DNA of 20,497 nucleotides from assembly GCA_937915925.1 (NCBI GenBank), contig CALGGM010000225.1, positions 1 to 20,497 on the forward strand, written 5' to 3'. The notes below the pieces were generated by a model. It made no database searches. It was not told the DNA's origin and saw nothing but the letters and a program-made list of their open reading frames with translations. The position numbers and the translations under genes were made by a program. The stretch is from an uncultured Clostridia bacterium (GTDB lineage: Bacteria > Bacillota > Clostridia > Christensenellales > CAG-138). Of this stretch, positions 20,469 to 20,497 are shown one piece after another; positions within the stretch are counted from its first letter, which is position 1; every line of letters begins with the position of its first letter.

Positions 20469-20497
20469 ACAGCCGGCTCTTGAGAAGAGTCGGCTGT
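20469..20497. terminator. Strong hairpin at the window end, possible terminator
   Basis: ACAGCCGGCTCTT, loop GAG, AAGAGTCGGCTGT: 13 bp stem with one G-T pair. The window stops before any T-run could be seen, so terminator function is a guess. Confidence 0.45.

Larger units (their letters stand above)
20286..20497. other. Region upstream of the GH operon: promoter and repeat fragments
   Basis: Contains the GH2 promoter, a truncated family A copy (20381-20412), a hairpin CTGTCTCA-TTAG-TGAGGCAG (20416-20435) and a strong palindrome at the very end. No gene is visible. Confidence 0.6.

Noticed and set aside
20413..20497. Insertion-sequence end at the window edge
   Set aside because: Two good hairpins are present, but there is no transposase fragment or target duplication to support an IS.

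Overview
The window reads as chromosomal DNA from a GC-rich, low-copy-repeat-laden member of the Bacillota (class Clostridia, probably an uncultured gut lineage). The evidence is the sigma-A style promoters (TTGACA/TATAAT types with 17-18 bp spacers), strong AGGAGG ribosome binding sites, a zinc-ribbon type ribosomal protein L28, a VanW/peptidoglycan-binding membrane protein, and ECF sigma factors paired with single-pass membrane partners. The taxonomic call is inference; no rRNA or tRNA gene is present.

Layout. (1) 109-2274, minus: rpmB, a TrmH/SpoU rRNA methyltransferase and an unusual P-loop NTPase fused to a CYTH-like domain. (2) 2418-2879, minus: trmL, divergent from a VanW-family wall protein at 3002-4930 whose promoter sits so close to its ATG that the mRNA may be leaderless. 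(3) 5269-5706, plus: a four-helix membrane protein whose translation start lies in a 49 bp tandem duplication. (4) 6439-8805, minus: ECF sigma factor, a putative membrane anti-sigma/sensor with two lipocalin-like domains, and a lipoprotein. (5) 9601-12415: nitroreductase-MATE operon divergent from a HAD phosphatase. (6) 12961-14842, plus: a second ECF sigma factor with its membrane partner. (7) 14987-15724, plus: an MTAP/PNP-family nucleoside phosphorylase. (8) 16304-20285, minus: a GH2-GH36 glycosidase operon.

The most unusual content is intergenic. Several gaps (4931-5205, 5707-6438, 8806-9600, 12416-12960, 15725-16303, 20286-20497) are packed with short palindromic repeats that combine constant flanks with a small hairpin whose sequence changes from copy to copy while staying self-complementary. 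I name the families locally. A: ACAACCC, variable hairpin, CCCTCCC hairpin. B: a 44-68 bp element beginning ATGGTACGC. C: CCTCATCAG, variable hairpin, GCTTCCCC or GCTTCTCC hairpin. D: arrays of AATTCAT alternating with mini-hairpins. E: 8-3-8 hairpin plus CCTACG. G: TGTCATTCTGAGG. Family B is found inside E, C and probably G, and the window contains both an empty E site (16161-16185) and exactly matching filled sites (5991-6083 and 6307-6399), so B behaves like a tiny precisely inserted (or precisely excised) element without visible target duplication. Two near-identical composite blocks lie in the same orientation on either side of the MATE/nitroreductase/HAD cassette.

Functionally the genes are a mixture of translation housekeeping, envelope stress signalling, detoxification/transport, purine salvage and cytoplasmic galactoside breakdown. 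They do not form one pathway. No complete insertion sequence, CRISPR array, prophage or defence island was seen.
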